A DNA stretch of 64,000 nucleotides, taken from contig NZ_SJPS01000012.1 in the NCBI RefSeq assembly GCF_007860015.1, positions 1 through 64,000 on the forward strand, read 5' to 3'. This document shows, piece by piece, positions 35,259-44,068 of the stretch. A program made the translations under genes and the position numbers. Positions within the stretch are counted from its first letter, which is position 1; every line of letters starts with the position of its first letter. Below the pieces are notes generated by a model. It saw only the letters and a list, made by a program, of their open reading frames with translations. It ran no database searches and was not told the DNA's origin. The stretch comes from Bythopirellula polymerisocia. GTDB taxonomy: Bacteria; Planctomycetota; Planctomycetia; Pirellulales; Lacipirellulaceae.

Positions 35259-36623
35259 ATGGCCAGCTTCGATCACACTGCAGCAAACGGACGTCCACTG
35301 GCTCCAGACTGGAATCTGGAAGCAACTGCCGACGTTGTGCCAGGGCAAAGGTTTTACCTCGTGTTTCTGCTGTGCTTGGCCCTGTCTTCCATTCCGGTCA
35401 AAAACCTGGCTTACGTCGTCCCGCCAGTATTTCTTTTCCTCGAGCTGATCGTCGGGGAACGATCAGCTTGGCGCGCTGTGCTGTTGATGGCATTATTCGC
35501 GGTTTTGTCAGGAGCCTCGATGATATTCGACGCGTTCCGTGGCCAGGCAATCAACGTGCCGGGATTACTCTTCGCGCTGCTCACTTACCTGCCTATGTTC
35601 CTGTTCCTCGCTTCGCGCCATGACCGCGAAATCGACTCTTCGCTGTTCACTAAGTTCATCGATGTGACGGCTTGGTTTGTAATCGTGCAGTCGCTGGTGG
35701 GCGTGGTACAGTTTGTACTCAGCCGCAACGGCGACGCAGTAACTGGCACGTTTGGGCTACTTGACTTCCACCTAAATACTATTTCGATCACCCAGGTTTA
35801 CTTCACATTCACTTTGTTCGGAATGATTCTGTTCATGATGCTCGACGCCCGGCGACTGCTCCCGCGGGTTGCCATCGTGGCCGGTTTGTTGACTTGTGCC
35901 ATAGCACAGTCGGGACATCAAACCGTGTTTTTTGCTGCCAGTCTGGCGCTTTGCTGCATGATCCAGTTTCGCCGACTCGGTACGGCCTTGGGTGGCATTG
36001 CAATGGTCGGCTGTCTGACGTTCATCGTAGTACAGCTCTACCCCGACACATTGGAACTCACGCAGGAATGGTACAAAAAAGTAGTTCAAGATCCTCGTTC
36101 CGCGAAACGCATGGTGCTTGCCGACAGTGCCGAGTATTTGTCCGATCCCAAGAATGCACTGCTGGGCGTGGGTTTGGGGCAGTATTCCAGTCGGGCAGCA
36201 TTGATCTCCTCAAATACGTACCTTAATCGCGAGTTGCCGGGGCCGCTCTCCGGCCAGTCCGATTATTTTGTCGACTCAATGATTCCCGCCATGCGCCGGT
36301 TCGACGAAGTCGGTGAGGGCAGCGCCATACCCAAGCCCTACTTCTCTGCTCTTTCGGCGGTAATGGAATTGGGACTCCCATTGACGCTCATCTGCCTGGG
36401 AGTCATGGGTGTTCATCTGCGCAGAAATCTGCGCTGGATGCTTTCCTCCAACCCCAAGATAGCCCGCGTCGGATTGGTGAGCTGCACTGGACTGCTGTTC
36501 TTTTTGCTGTGTTGCGTCATCGAGAACTACATCGAATTCCCTCAGGCGATCTTCCTGCCGTTCTTGCTGTATTTGGTCGTGCAAGCGCGTGCGACGCAGC
36601 TTTCCACTCCATCACCGGTCTGA
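35259..36623 (+). CDS. O-antigen polymerase/ligase-like membrane protein (Wzy-like)
   Basis: The 454-residue protein has about ten to twelve hydrophobic segments (for example FYLVFLLCLALSSIPVKNL and VGLVSCTGLLFFLLCCVIEN). A large periplasmic loop at ~270-370 holds GVGLGQYSSRA, typical of the Wzy_C/O-antigen ligase superfamily. It should polymerise repeat units at the periplasmic face. ATG 35259 follows the kinase-like stop by six bases; a GTG overlapping the previous gene is possible. Confidence 0.85.
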   Translation: MASFDHTAANGRPLAPDWNLEATADVVPGQRFYLVFLLCLALSSIPVKNLAYVVPPVFLFLELIVGERSAWRAVLLMALFAVLSGASMIFDAFRGQAINVPGLLFALLTYLPMFLFLASRHDREIDSSLFTKFIDVTAWFVIVQSLVGVVQFVLSRNGDAVTGTFGLLDFHLNTISITQVYFTFTLFGMILFMMLDARRLLPRVAIVAGLLTCAIAQSGHQTVFFAASLALCCMIQFRRLGTALGGIAMVGCLTFIVVQLYPDTLELTQEWYKKVVQDPRSAKRMVLADSAEYLSDPKNALLGVGLGQYSSRAALISSNTYLNRELPGPLSGQSDYFVDSMIPAMRRFDEVGEGSAIPKPYFSALSAVMELGLPLTLICLGVMGVHLRRNLRWMLSSNPKIARVGLVSCTGLLFFLLCCVIENYIEFPQAIFLPFLLYLVVQARATQLSTPSPV

Positions 36624-36661
36624 GTGGCACAGGCCACCCTGCCGTGGGAATCGTTCTTCGC

Positions 36662-37864
36662 ATGAACACTTCGCCAGCCAACTCGCGGGTACCATCCAAG
36701 GTGCTGCTCTGCCACAACTACTACAAGTTGTCAGGCGGGGAAGACCGGGTTTTTGAGGACGAAGCCCGATTGCTTGAGCGCCACGGACATCAGGTGACTC
36801 GCTATACGGTGACAAATGACGCGATCGATTCGATGAGCCGCTGGTCGGCTGCGGTGCGTACGATTTGGAATCGTAAAACCTACTCCGAGCTCCGCAGGTT
36901 GATGCGTAAAGAACGCCCCGCCTTGGTGCACTTCACCAACACATTTCCGCTGATTTCCCCGGCTGCCTACTATGCGGCTCGCAAAGAACGCGTGCCGGTC
37001 GTCCAAACGCTGCAAAACTACCGACTGATCTGCCCTGGTTCTCTGCTGATGCGCGACGGCAATATTTGCGAAGATTGCGTTACAAAGCGCATTAAATGGC
37101 CTGCTGTGCTGCACGGCTGCTATCGTGGCAATCGGTTGGCAACGGCCTGTACTACCACCATGCTAGCCACACATGGCGCACTGGGCACTTGGCGGAACAT
37201 GGTATCGCGCTACGTGGTGGCGACCGAATTCGGACGGCAGAAATTCATCGACGCCGGCTTCGATGCCCAGCAAATCGCCGTGAAACCCAATTTCGTCGAT
37301 CCCGTTCCTCCCTGTGGAAATGGGGAGGGGGGGCATTTTGTGTTTGTCGGTCGTCTCTCTCCCGAGAAAGGCATCGACACCCTGCTCGAAGCGTGGACGC
37401 AATTCAATGGAAAACTCATAATTCTAGGTGACGGTCCATTGGCCGACAAAGTGGCTCGATTTGCTTCGCAGCATGAACGTGTCCAATGGATGCGCCACCA
37501 ACCTGCGAAGATTGTCCAGCAGGTTGTCGCCGATGCCATCGCCCTGCTCGTCCCGTCAACCTGGTACGAGGGTCTGCCGAAAACGATCGTGGAAGCTTTT
37601 TCGGTTGGAACCCCGATCATCGGATCCGACCTGGGAGCCATGTCTGAAGTCATCACTCCCGGCGAAACGGGGTTGCTATTTCCGGTCGGAAAACCGGACA
37701 AACTCCTGGAATCTTTGCATTGGATGAGCGAGTCACCGGAGCATGCTCACGCGATGCGCGCCAATGTTCGCCGCCACTTTGAGCAGTTTTACACTGCCGA
37801 ACGCAATTACGATTTGTTGCGAGATATCTATTGTCAGGCGATCAACGACACTAGCTTCGAGTGA
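36662..37864 (+). CDS. Family 4 glycosyltransferase
   Basis: The 400-residue protein is a GT-B enzyme: VLLCHNYYKLSGGEDRVFEDEARLL at the N-terminus, a Cys-containing middle (LICPGSLLMRDGNICEDCV), and the nucleotide-sugar site FVFVGRLSPEKGIDTLLEAW with VPSTWYEGLPKTIVEAFSVGTPIIGSDLG (the E-x7-E motif region). I chose ATG 36662 because the family N-terminus starts there; the frame opens earlier inside the polymerase gene. Same operon as the Wzz-like gene. Confidence 0.93.
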   Translation: MNTSPANSRVPSKVLLCHNYYKLSGGEDRVFEDEARLLERHGHQVTRYTVTNDAIDSMSRWSAAVRTIWNRKTYSELRRLMRKERPALVHFTNTFPLISPAAYYAARKERVPVVQTLQNYRLICPGSLLMRDGNICEDCVTKRIKWPAVLHGCYRGNRLATACTTTMLATHGALGTWRNMVSRYVVATEFGRQKFIDAGFDAQQIAVKPNFVDPVPPCGNGEGGHFVFVGRLSPEKGIDTLLEAWTQFNGKLIILGDGPLADKVARFASQHERVQWMRHQPAKIVQQVVADAIALLVPSTWYEGLPKTIVEAFSVGTPIIGSDLGAMSEVITPGETGLLFPVGKPDKLLESLHWMSESPEHAHAMRANVRRHFEQFYTAERNYDLLRDIYCQAINDTSFE

Positions 37865-37895
37865 CTTAATCATTCAGCGCTGCCAAGGTTCAATT

Positions 37896-39170
37896 CTATT
37901 CGTAGATGCGAGTTTCAGGGATAGGAACGACGAACTTGCCGCCCCACTGGCGAACGTAAGAAAGCTGCTCCATTATCTCTTTACGCAAGTTCCACGGCAG
38001 AATCAGCACATAGTCGGGTCTCGTCTCGGCGATGCACTCCGGTGTGTGTACCGGGATTCTTGACCCCGGCAGAAACGTGTTCTGTTTTACCGGATTGCGG
38101 TCGACTGTGTAGAGTATCGAGTCGGAGCGAATTCCGCAGTAATTCAACAGTGTGTTGCCTTTGCCCGGCGCGCCGTAACCGACGACTGTCTTGCCGGCCC
38201 GTTTCGCGTGCATCAAGAAATCTAGCAGTTTCCACTTGGTTTCGACCACTCGCTCGGCGAAGGCTGAGTAGGTGGCCAACGTGTTGTAGCCCTTTGCAAT
38301 TTCCATCTCGAGCAACTCTGGGACCGACTTCAGGACCGGTTTACTCGTGTCTTCGTTGTGCCGCGCGTAGATTCTTAGCGACCCGCCGTGGGTCGTGAGT
38401 TGATCGACATCGAAGATCGTCAGTCCGTGGTGCTGAAAGATATTCTGGATGGCCAACAACGAAAAGTAGCAATAATGCTCCTGGTAAATTGTATCGAATT
38501 GATTCCCTTCGATAAGGCACATTAGGTGTGGAAATTCAAAGGTAATTACTCCGTCGTCTTTGAGAAAAATCTTGAGCCCCGCTACGAAGTCGTTCAGGTC
38601 AGGCACGTGGGCTAGCACATTGTTTCCCAGTAGCAAGTCGGGACGGATTCCCTGCTCGAGCAACTTTCGTGCAGTCGCGGATCCGAAGAATTCGGTTACG
38701 GATTCCACGCCCTTCGCGCGAGCTGCCTCGGCTACATTGGCGGCCGGTTCCACGCCGAGGGCAGGAATGCCTTTCTGCACAAAATACTGCAACAAGTAGC
38801 CATCGTTGCTGGCCACTTCAACGACCTTGCTTTGTGGGCCAAGTTGCAGTCGGTCGGTCATCAGCTCCACATACTCCCTGCAATGCTTCAGCCACGAGTC
38901 GGAGTACGAAGAAAAATATGCATAGTCGCTCTTGAAAATGTCCTCACCCATCACATGTGCATGCACTTGTACTAGCCAACAGGCTTGGCAAATCCGCATT
39001 TGCAGCGGGTAGAACACCTCGGGATCACTCGCCTGTTCAGGTGTGATTCGGTTTTGACACAAGGGCGAAAGCCCCAGGTCGACGACCGTATGTTCCAGCG
39101 GCTGGGCGCAGAAGCGGCAACGCTCCGCGGGCATACTGTTCGTCAGTCGTGCGTCGGACGAAGAACTCAT
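37896..39170 (-). CDS. SAM-dependent NDP-hexose C-methyltransferase
   Basis: The 424-residue protein has the three-part layout of the TylCIII/NovU family. It starts with an N-terminal zinc site (CRFC and CQAC, residues ~18-65). A SAM domain with VVEVASNDGYLLQYF follows, containing the NNVLAHVPDLNDF segment. The C-terminal half has THGGSLRIYARH and VVGYGAPGKGNTLLNYCG. It should transfer a methyl group to a carbon of a keto-deoxysugar nucleotide, making a branched sugar. It overlaps the dioxygenase gene by four bases. Confidence 0.92.
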   Translation of the reverse strand: MSSSSDARLTNSMPAERCRFCAQPLEHTVVDLGLSPLCQNRITPEQASDPEVFYPLQMRICQACWLVQVHAHVMGEDIFKSDYAYFSSYSDSWLKHCREYVELMTDRLQLGPQSKVVEVASNDGYLLQYFVQKGIPALGVEPAANVAEAARAKGVESVTEFFGSATARKLLEQGIRPDLLLGNNVLAHVPDLNDFVAGLKIFLKDDGVITFEFPHLMCLIEGNQFDTIYQEHYCYFSLLAIQNIFQHHGLTIFDVDQLTTHGGSLRIYARHNEDTSKPVLKSVPELLEMEIAKGYNTLATYSAFAERVVETKWKLLDFLMHAKRAGKTVVGYGAPGKGNTLLNYCGIRSDSILYTVDRNPVKQNTFLPGSRIPVHTPECIAETRPDYVLILPWNLRKEIMEQLSYVRQWGGKFVVPIPETRIYE

Positions 39171-40036
39171 TGGGCGACAACTACTTCCTCGGGAATCGGC
39201 GAAAGATCAGCGACTTGCATGTACTCACCTAGCGTGGTCCCCACGGCCCGATTATCCACGTTTGGTGCCCCGTTGCCAGAAACCACGTCGTCTAAGTTCA
39301 CTGTGCGGAAATCGACACTGAAACGTGAATGGCCCGAGGTATTGGGGCTGGTCGAGTGAAGGTGGGAGGCCGAAAACAAAATCAAACCGCCCTCTTCGCA
39401 CTGAATGACGATGTCGGAACTGTGGTCGATTTCCTGGGTGATCTCAGGGAGATTGCGGGTGTCTTTCTTTACATGCTGAACTGCTTCGCCGCGAGCGTTG
39501 GCCAACCAATCGTTGTGATTGTATCGGTTTGATATGTTCTCTACCCCGCGATTGAAATATCCGGGGTGGAGTATCATCGTATTGTCCGGTTGAACTCCTT
39601 TCATGGGGAACCACCAGTTAAGTTGCGATTGGTGCCCCGCGAACCAAGTGTCGCGGTGAGGCGGCACCGCCAAGGCGATGCCGGTGCGCAGGTAGTCACC
39701 ATGGGTCATGGTGCGCATTCGAGGCACGTCGAAGTACGTCTTTTGGGAATCGGCACCAAAGTCTTCAAGCATGTCCCGCATGAAATCCTTAACGTTGGGG
39801 TCGTGCATGAACTGGGGTTTCAGCTTGCCCAAAATTTCCGCGAACTTTTCGGGAGGCATGTGATGCTGGGCTTCGCATGGGTCGTGGGGAGCAAACGCTT
39901 CGACGGCCAACTGGTGGGCAAAATCTATGAGCTTGCGGGTTGAAGGACGCGGCGAGAATACATAAATGTCCCCCTTGAATATATTGGCACGTCGCCGAGG
40001 CTCCGGATGTTTCGAATCAAAATAAAGTGTCGTCAT
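39167..40036 (-). CDS. PhyH-like Fe(II)/2-oxoglutarate dioxygenase
   Basis: The 289-residue protein has the HxD iron motif in VPPHRDTWF (near residue ~127), a late His in FSASHLHSTSPNTSGHSRFSVDFR with the 2OG-binding Arg, and a double-stranded beta-helix length. It is probably a hydroxylase acting on a sugar or lipid part of the cluster product; the substrate is unknown. It is translationally coupled to the methyltransferase (ATGA overlap). Confidence 0.8.
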   Translation of the reverse strand: MTTLYFDSKHPEPRRRANIFKGDIYVFSPRPSTRKLIDFAHQLAVEAFAPHDPCEAQHHMPPEKFAEILGKLKPQFMHDPNVKDFMRDMLEDFGADSQKTYFDVPRMRTMTHGDYLRTGIALAVPPHRDTWFAGHQSQLNWWFPMKGVQPDNTMILHPGYFNRGVENISNRYNHNDWLANARGEAVQHVKKDTRNLPEITQEIDHSSDIVIQCEEGGLILFSASHLHSTSPNTSGHSRFSVDFRTVNLDDVVSGNGAPNVDNRAVGTTLGEYMQVADLSPIPEEVVVAQ

Positions 40037-40063
40037 AGCACAATCTCAAAATCTGAAAACCAT

Positions 40064-41254
40064 TTACCTAGTCGGTGTTGGAGTAGAAACAATTTCTTCG
40101 CTGAGTCGGCTTAAAACAGCGGAAACTCGCACTACGTCCTCGCGAGTCATTCTCAAATTGCTCGGCAGATTAAAACCATAGGGACTCTCGTCGTAAGCCA
40201 CTCGATTCGCCTGCTGAGCCTCGTGTCCGCTGGGGGTGTCACAATATGGTGGAAGGGAACTCAGTGGATAGTAGAGCGGACGAATGTCGATATTGCAGTC
40301 TTCCAGTTCCCGCATGACACGCAGCTTATCGAGTTGCCTACCACGCTCGATGGAGACGGCAGGCAGCCAATACGAATTAATTAGACCCTCCCGTTCGGTG
40401 TGTATCTGATACAACGGAATCTCCGCTAACTCTTGACAATACCACTCGTGTATTTGGCGTTTGCAGGTCACTAGTTCCTCGGCCCGCTCGACCTGAGCTA
40501 ACGCCAAAGCCGCTTGCATGCTACTCATCTTGAACTTATTGCCGAGTTCGAAATGGTAGTAGTAGCGATCAAAATCCTCATAAAACCGCGTCCCATCCAA
40601 GCGACGCCCGTGGTCCCGCAGGGTCAAAGCTCGCTCGTAAAGATCGAGGCGGTCGGTGACGAATAAGCCTCCCTCGCCTGAGGTGACTGTTTTGGAACCA
40701 TGCAGGCTAAAAATGCCGATGTCGCCGAAGGTACCCGCCTTGCGGCCTTGCCAACTTGACCCGAAGGCTTGGGCGGCGTCCTCAACGACGGCAATTCCAC
40801 AACGGTCCGCAATCTCGCGAATCCGCTTGTAATCTGGCATATCGCCGTACAGATCGACGACAACCACGGCTCGGGTGCGGGAGGTGATTTTCGCTTCCAA
40901 GGACTCGGCTGAAAGGCACCAATGGTCGGGGTCGACATCGGCAAACACAGATCTAGCACCGACATAACTCACGGGTGCCGCGCTGCCAATCCAGGTCAGC
41001 TCAGGCACAATTACTTCGTCCCCCGGTCCAATGCCCAACACCATCATCGCCAGATGAATGGCCGAAGTTCCAGTCGGCGTAGGCACCACATGTTGCACCC
41101 CCAGATACTCCGCAACCGCCGCTTCCAGTCGCTGGTGATATTTCCCGGCATCGGAGTACCAGCAATTCGTCACTGCATCGGTGACGTAGGCGATTTCTCG
41201 CTCGGTAATAGAAGGGCCAGCACAGTGAATGCGTGGTTGGTTGGAGTCTACCAT
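40064..41254 (-). CDS. DegT/DnrJ/EryC1/StrS-family aminotransferase
   Basis: This PLP enzyme transaminates a keto sugar nucleotide to an amino sugar, or acts as a dehydratase in some relatives. Landmarks are PTPTGTSAIHLAMMVLGIGPGDEVIVPELTW, VVVVDLYGDMPD, VVEDAAQAFGS and the Schiff-base Lys in SLHGSKTVTSGEGG. I used ATG 41254 (396 residues, MVDSNQPRIHCAGPSI); the longer frame adds 14 basic residues without family match. Confidence 0.93.
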   Translation of the reverse strand: MVDSNQPRIHCAGPSITEREIAYVTDAVTNCWYSDAGKYHQRLEAAVAEYLGVQHVVPTPTGTSAIHLAMMVLGIGPGDEVIVPELTWIGSAAPVSYVGARSVFADVDPDHWCLSAESLEAKITSRTRAVVVVDLYGDMPDYKRIREIADRCGIAVVEDAAQAFGSSWQGRKAGTFGDIGIFSLHGSKTVTSGEGGLFVTDRLDLYERALTLRDHGRRLDGTRFYEDFDRYYYHFELGNKFKMSSMQAALALAQVERAEELVTCKRQIHEWYCQELAEIPLYQIHTEREGLINSYWLPAVSIERGRQLDKLRVMRELEDCNIDIRPLYYPLSSLPPYCDTPSGHEAQQANRVAYDESPYGFNLPSNLRMTREDVVRVSAVLSRLSEEIVSTPTPTR

Positions 41255-41303
41255 CGATTTTCTTCTAGCTATACGAACCTCAGAACACGTTCCCAAAAAG
41301 TGC

Positions 41304-42092
41304 TTATCGAATTCGCTTGAGCCAGCCCCCTGGGGCGTAGGTAATCGGTTCAGTCAGAGGAGACTCATTAAACTCAAATCCGGGGGTTTCGAGGACAAAA
41401 TCGGGATTCTGTTCGGCAAAACAACGAGCGGCCTCTTGCGGATTATTGGTGCGCCAATCTTCGTTCGGACGATCGTCCTCAAATCGTGCTAAACCGGCCA
41501 ACTCTTGCATTAGTCCGTCCGCCGCTACTATGTACGAGCCAACCGTCACCAGCGGCGAATAATTCTTCAATTCCTGTGCGACGTGATCCCGAGTATGGTT
41601 GCCATCTAGCATCACAAACACAGTTTCATTCGGACGAATCATCGACTTCACTTGTTCAACAGTTTCCGGTGCATTCGAATCATCTTCGATCAACTCGATG
41701 CGGTCGAACAATTCGTGACTTTCCAGAGCGGTGCGATTATGCGGGCGAATCTCGATGTCGATGCCGATGACACGCCCCTTGCCAAACATTTTGCACAGAC
41801 TGGCGTAGTAGATGAGCGACCCGCCATGGGCAATGCCCGTCTCGACGATGACGTCGGGTTGAAGACGGTACAGCACTTCCTGGGTGCGGACCATATCCTC
41901 GGGCAATTGGATTACCGGACGTCCCATCCAGGTAAACGTGTAGACATGTTTATTCTGCCAGCCGCATTTCAGCCAAGCGTCTGATAGTGCTCGAAACGTC
42001 TCTGGAGAGGCAATCGGGCACTGGATCACGCCTTTTGGCGAGGAAATGAGTGCCTGCCCTGACTCCCAGTCAATTTCAAGTTTATCCACCAT
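41304..42092 (-). CDS. CmcI-family (cephalosporin-hydroxylase-like) methyltransferase-fold protein
   Basis: The 262-residue protein matches the CmcI family: KHVYTFTWMGRPVIQLPEDMVRTQE, VIVETGIAHGGSL (SAM-like site), GIDIEIRPHN, VMLDGNHTRDHV and the closing LETPGFEFNESPLTEPITYAPGGWLKR. In other bacteria such genes sit in O-antigen clusters and probably methylate or modify sugars. The old antibiotic name should not be read as a beta-lactam pathway. Confidence 0.88.
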   Translation of the reverse strand: MVDKLEIDWESGQALISSPKGVIQCPIASPETFRALSDAWLKCGWQNKHVYTFTWMGRPVIQLPEDMVRTQEVLYRLQPDVIVETGIAHGGSLIYYASLCKMFGKGRVIGIDIEIRPHNRTALESHELFDRIELIEDDSNAPETVEQVKSMIRPNETVFVMLDGNHTRDHVAQELKNYSPLVTVGSYIVAADGLMQELAGLARFEDDRPNEDWRTNNPQEAARCFAEQNPDFVLETPGFEFNESPLTEPITYAPGGWLKRIR

Positions 42093-42137
42093 AGCTATCT
42101 TCTAATCTGAAGTGTAGGGATTCCCAACACGCTATCG

Positions 42138-42995
42138 CTATCGAGGATGCGAATTCGACAGCGAATCATGCTTCCCGTAGGGATTCTTCCAGTGGAGAAA
42201 CTTCTGTGGATCGTCCTGTCCTCGGTCCCATACCTCCCAAGGTGTTTCTCCTCGAGAGTACATTTCGTCGAACCGTTGCTTGTCCTTATGGGTATCCATA
42301 CAGCCCCAGAAGCCGTCGTATTTGAAGGCGTTCAGACGCGAATCAGTGATCAATTTCGAGAAGCACTCATGCACCAAATCGTCGCCGTCTTCCAAGTAGT
42401 CGAAAATCTCGTTACGGAACAGAAAGTAGCCGCCGTCGATCCACGTATCGGATGTGCTGATGGGTTCGATGCCGCGAACTTGCCCTTGCTCGCCGATAAG
42501 CACCGTGTGGAACGTCTGGTTTGGCTGCACAGCCAGAAATGTACCGATGGAATCGCGTTCGGCGGCAAAGTCGACAAGGTCGGGCAGGTGAAAATCGGTG
42601 AGCCCATCGGAGTAGTTGGCGAAGAACATCTCCTCGCCTTCAAGATGCTTCTTGACCCGCAGAAGCCGTTGCCCGACATTCGCTTTAGTACCAGTATCAA
42701 CGAAGGTAATATTCCAGTCCTGAATGTCGTTGTCGAGCAATTTGATGTCGCGACCACCATCCGACAGCACAAAGTCATTCGATAGACACTCATCGTAGTT
42801 CAGAAAATACTCCTTGATGGCATCCGCTTTCCAACCCAAACAGAGTATGAAATCCTTATGGCCAAAATGGGCGTAGTACCGCATCACATGCCACAATATG
42901 GGCCTATACCCCAGCCTGACCATGGGTTTGGGGATCGACTCAGAGTAGTCACGCAGTCGCGTGCCGAAGCCGCCACAAAAAAGTACGACTTTCAT
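42138..42995 (-). CDS. rfbF: Glucose-1-phosphate cytidylyltransferase
   Basis: RfbF joins glucose 1-phosphate and CTP to make CDP-glucose, the root of CDP-linked 3,6-dideoxy and branched sugars. The 285-residue protein shows LFCGGFGTRLRDYSESIPKPMVRLGYRPILWHVMRYYAHFGHKDFILCLGW, FANYSDGLTD, TWIDGGYFLFRNEIF and WGCMDTHKDKQRFDEMY, which together are diagnostic. It overlaps the upstream SDR gene by four bases. Confidence 0.95.
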   Translation of the reverse strand: MKVVLFCGGFGTRLRDYSESIPKPMVRLGYRPILWHVMRYYAHFGHKDFILCLGWKADAIKEYFLNYDECLSNDFVLSDGGRDIKLLDNDIQDWNITFVDTGTKANVGQRLLRVKKHLEGEEMFFANYSDGLTDFHLPDLVDFAAERDSIGTFLAVQPNQTFHTVLIGEQGQVRGIEPISTSDTWIDGGYFLFRNEIFDYLEDGDDLVHECFSKLITDSRLNAFKYDGFWGCMDTHKDKQRFDEMYSRGETPWEVWDRGQDDPQKFLHWKNPYGKHDSLSNSHPR

Positions 42996-44068
42996 TTTGT
43001 CATCTCGCCAGAAGGTGAATATTGAAAGGCTTCCTCGGTGGCCGGTTCCGTCCAGCGCAACTCTTCGTCAATCAATCCTTGGGCTCCAAGTTGCTGAAGT
43101 CTTGCCAGTCGGCGGAAACTGGGCCCGCTCGCATCATTGGCTGTCAACGGTCGTGTTCGGTACGCTGAGAGCAATTGCTCTACACCCCGGGCAACGGTCC
43201 ATTGCGGATTGAACCCGGGCAAGCAACGTTCTGCTTTGCTGAAATCTACTCGATAGCAACGCAGATCGGGACCGGCGTTCGGAGCATACTCAATTGTAGC
43301 GTCTGGAATCGCCTGGCGAATGAAATCTGCCAATTCCGAAATCTGGTAGTTTTCGCTTGTCGACCCAATGTTGAAAGCTTCGTTGTGGACTGCTTCTTGG
43401 GGGGCCTTCAAGGCGGCAATAAACGCCCGCGAAATATCTTCGACATGTACCAACGGACGCCAAGGAGTGCCGTCGCTGAGCATCAGGATTTTCCCCGACA
43501 AGAACGCTGATGCCACCAGATCGTTGAGCACCAGATCCAACCGCAGACGCGGCGACACACCATAGGCGGTCGCGTGTCGCAAGAAGACCGGCGTAAACCA
43601 CGCGTCAGCTAAATGGCTGACGTCGCGGTCGATTAGGGCCTTGCTCTTTCCATACGCTGTCACTGGATTGAGTTGGGCGTTCTCGTCAATCAGAGCGTCT
43701 CCCGCCTTGCCGTAGATGCTGCACGACGAAGAAACGATAAACCGGCGTACTTCCGCCTGTTTGGCGAGTTTTGCAAGTCGCAGTGTTCCTTCGTGATTGA
43801 GTCGCATAGTGAGATCAGGATCGAGGTTGCCCAAGGGATCATTCGACAGTGCAGCCAGATGCACGATCGCATCAAAACCGATCAATTCGTCCACTGCCAC
43901 ATCGCGCATATCCTGTCTACGCAGCACATAACCATTCGGTGGTTGTTGAAACATGCAATCGTTAAACCACCCAACATCGAGACCTTCCACATCGCAACCG
44001 GCCTCTATCAGCCGAGTCGTGAGAATACTGCCGATATATCCCTGGGAACCCGTTACTAAGACTCGCAT
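42992..44068 (-). CDS. NAD-dependent epimerase/dehydratase (sugar SDR)
   Basis: The extended SDR has the nucleotide motif VLVTGSQGYIGSILTTRLIEAG and the catalytic Ser/Tyr/Lys in SSSCSIYG and VTAYGKSKALID. The middle has PWRPLVHVEDISRAF and NEAFNIGSTSENYQI. Length 358. Next to rfbF one expects the 4,6-dehydratase RfbG; this protein sits in that place but is a different SDR subgroup, so it may be the dehydratase, an epimerase or a reductase of the CDP-sugar path. The last 70 residues are unusual for the family. Confidence 0.88.
   Translation of the reverse strand: MRVLVTGSQGYIGSILTTRLIEAGCDVEGLDVGWFNDCMFQQPPNGYVLRRQDMRDVAVDELIGFDAIVHLAALSNDPLGNLDPDLTMRLNHEGTLRLAKLAKQAEVRRFIVSSSCSIYGKAGDALIDENAQLNPVTAYGKSKALIDRDVSHLADAWFTPVFLRHATAYGVSPRLRLDLVLNDLVASAFLSGKILMLSDGTPWRPLVHVEDISRAFIAALKAPQEAVHNEAFNIGSTSENYQISELADFIRQAIPDATIEYAPNAGPDLRCYRVDFSKAERCLPGFNPQWTVARGVEQLLSAYRTRPLTANDASGPSFRRLARLQQLGAQGLIDEELRWTEPATEEAFQYSPSGEMTK

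Noticed and set aside
41304-42092. Beta-lactam biosynthesis because of the cephalosporin-hydroxylase name
   Set aside because: No isopenicillin or related genes are present, and the family is common in sugar-modification clusters.
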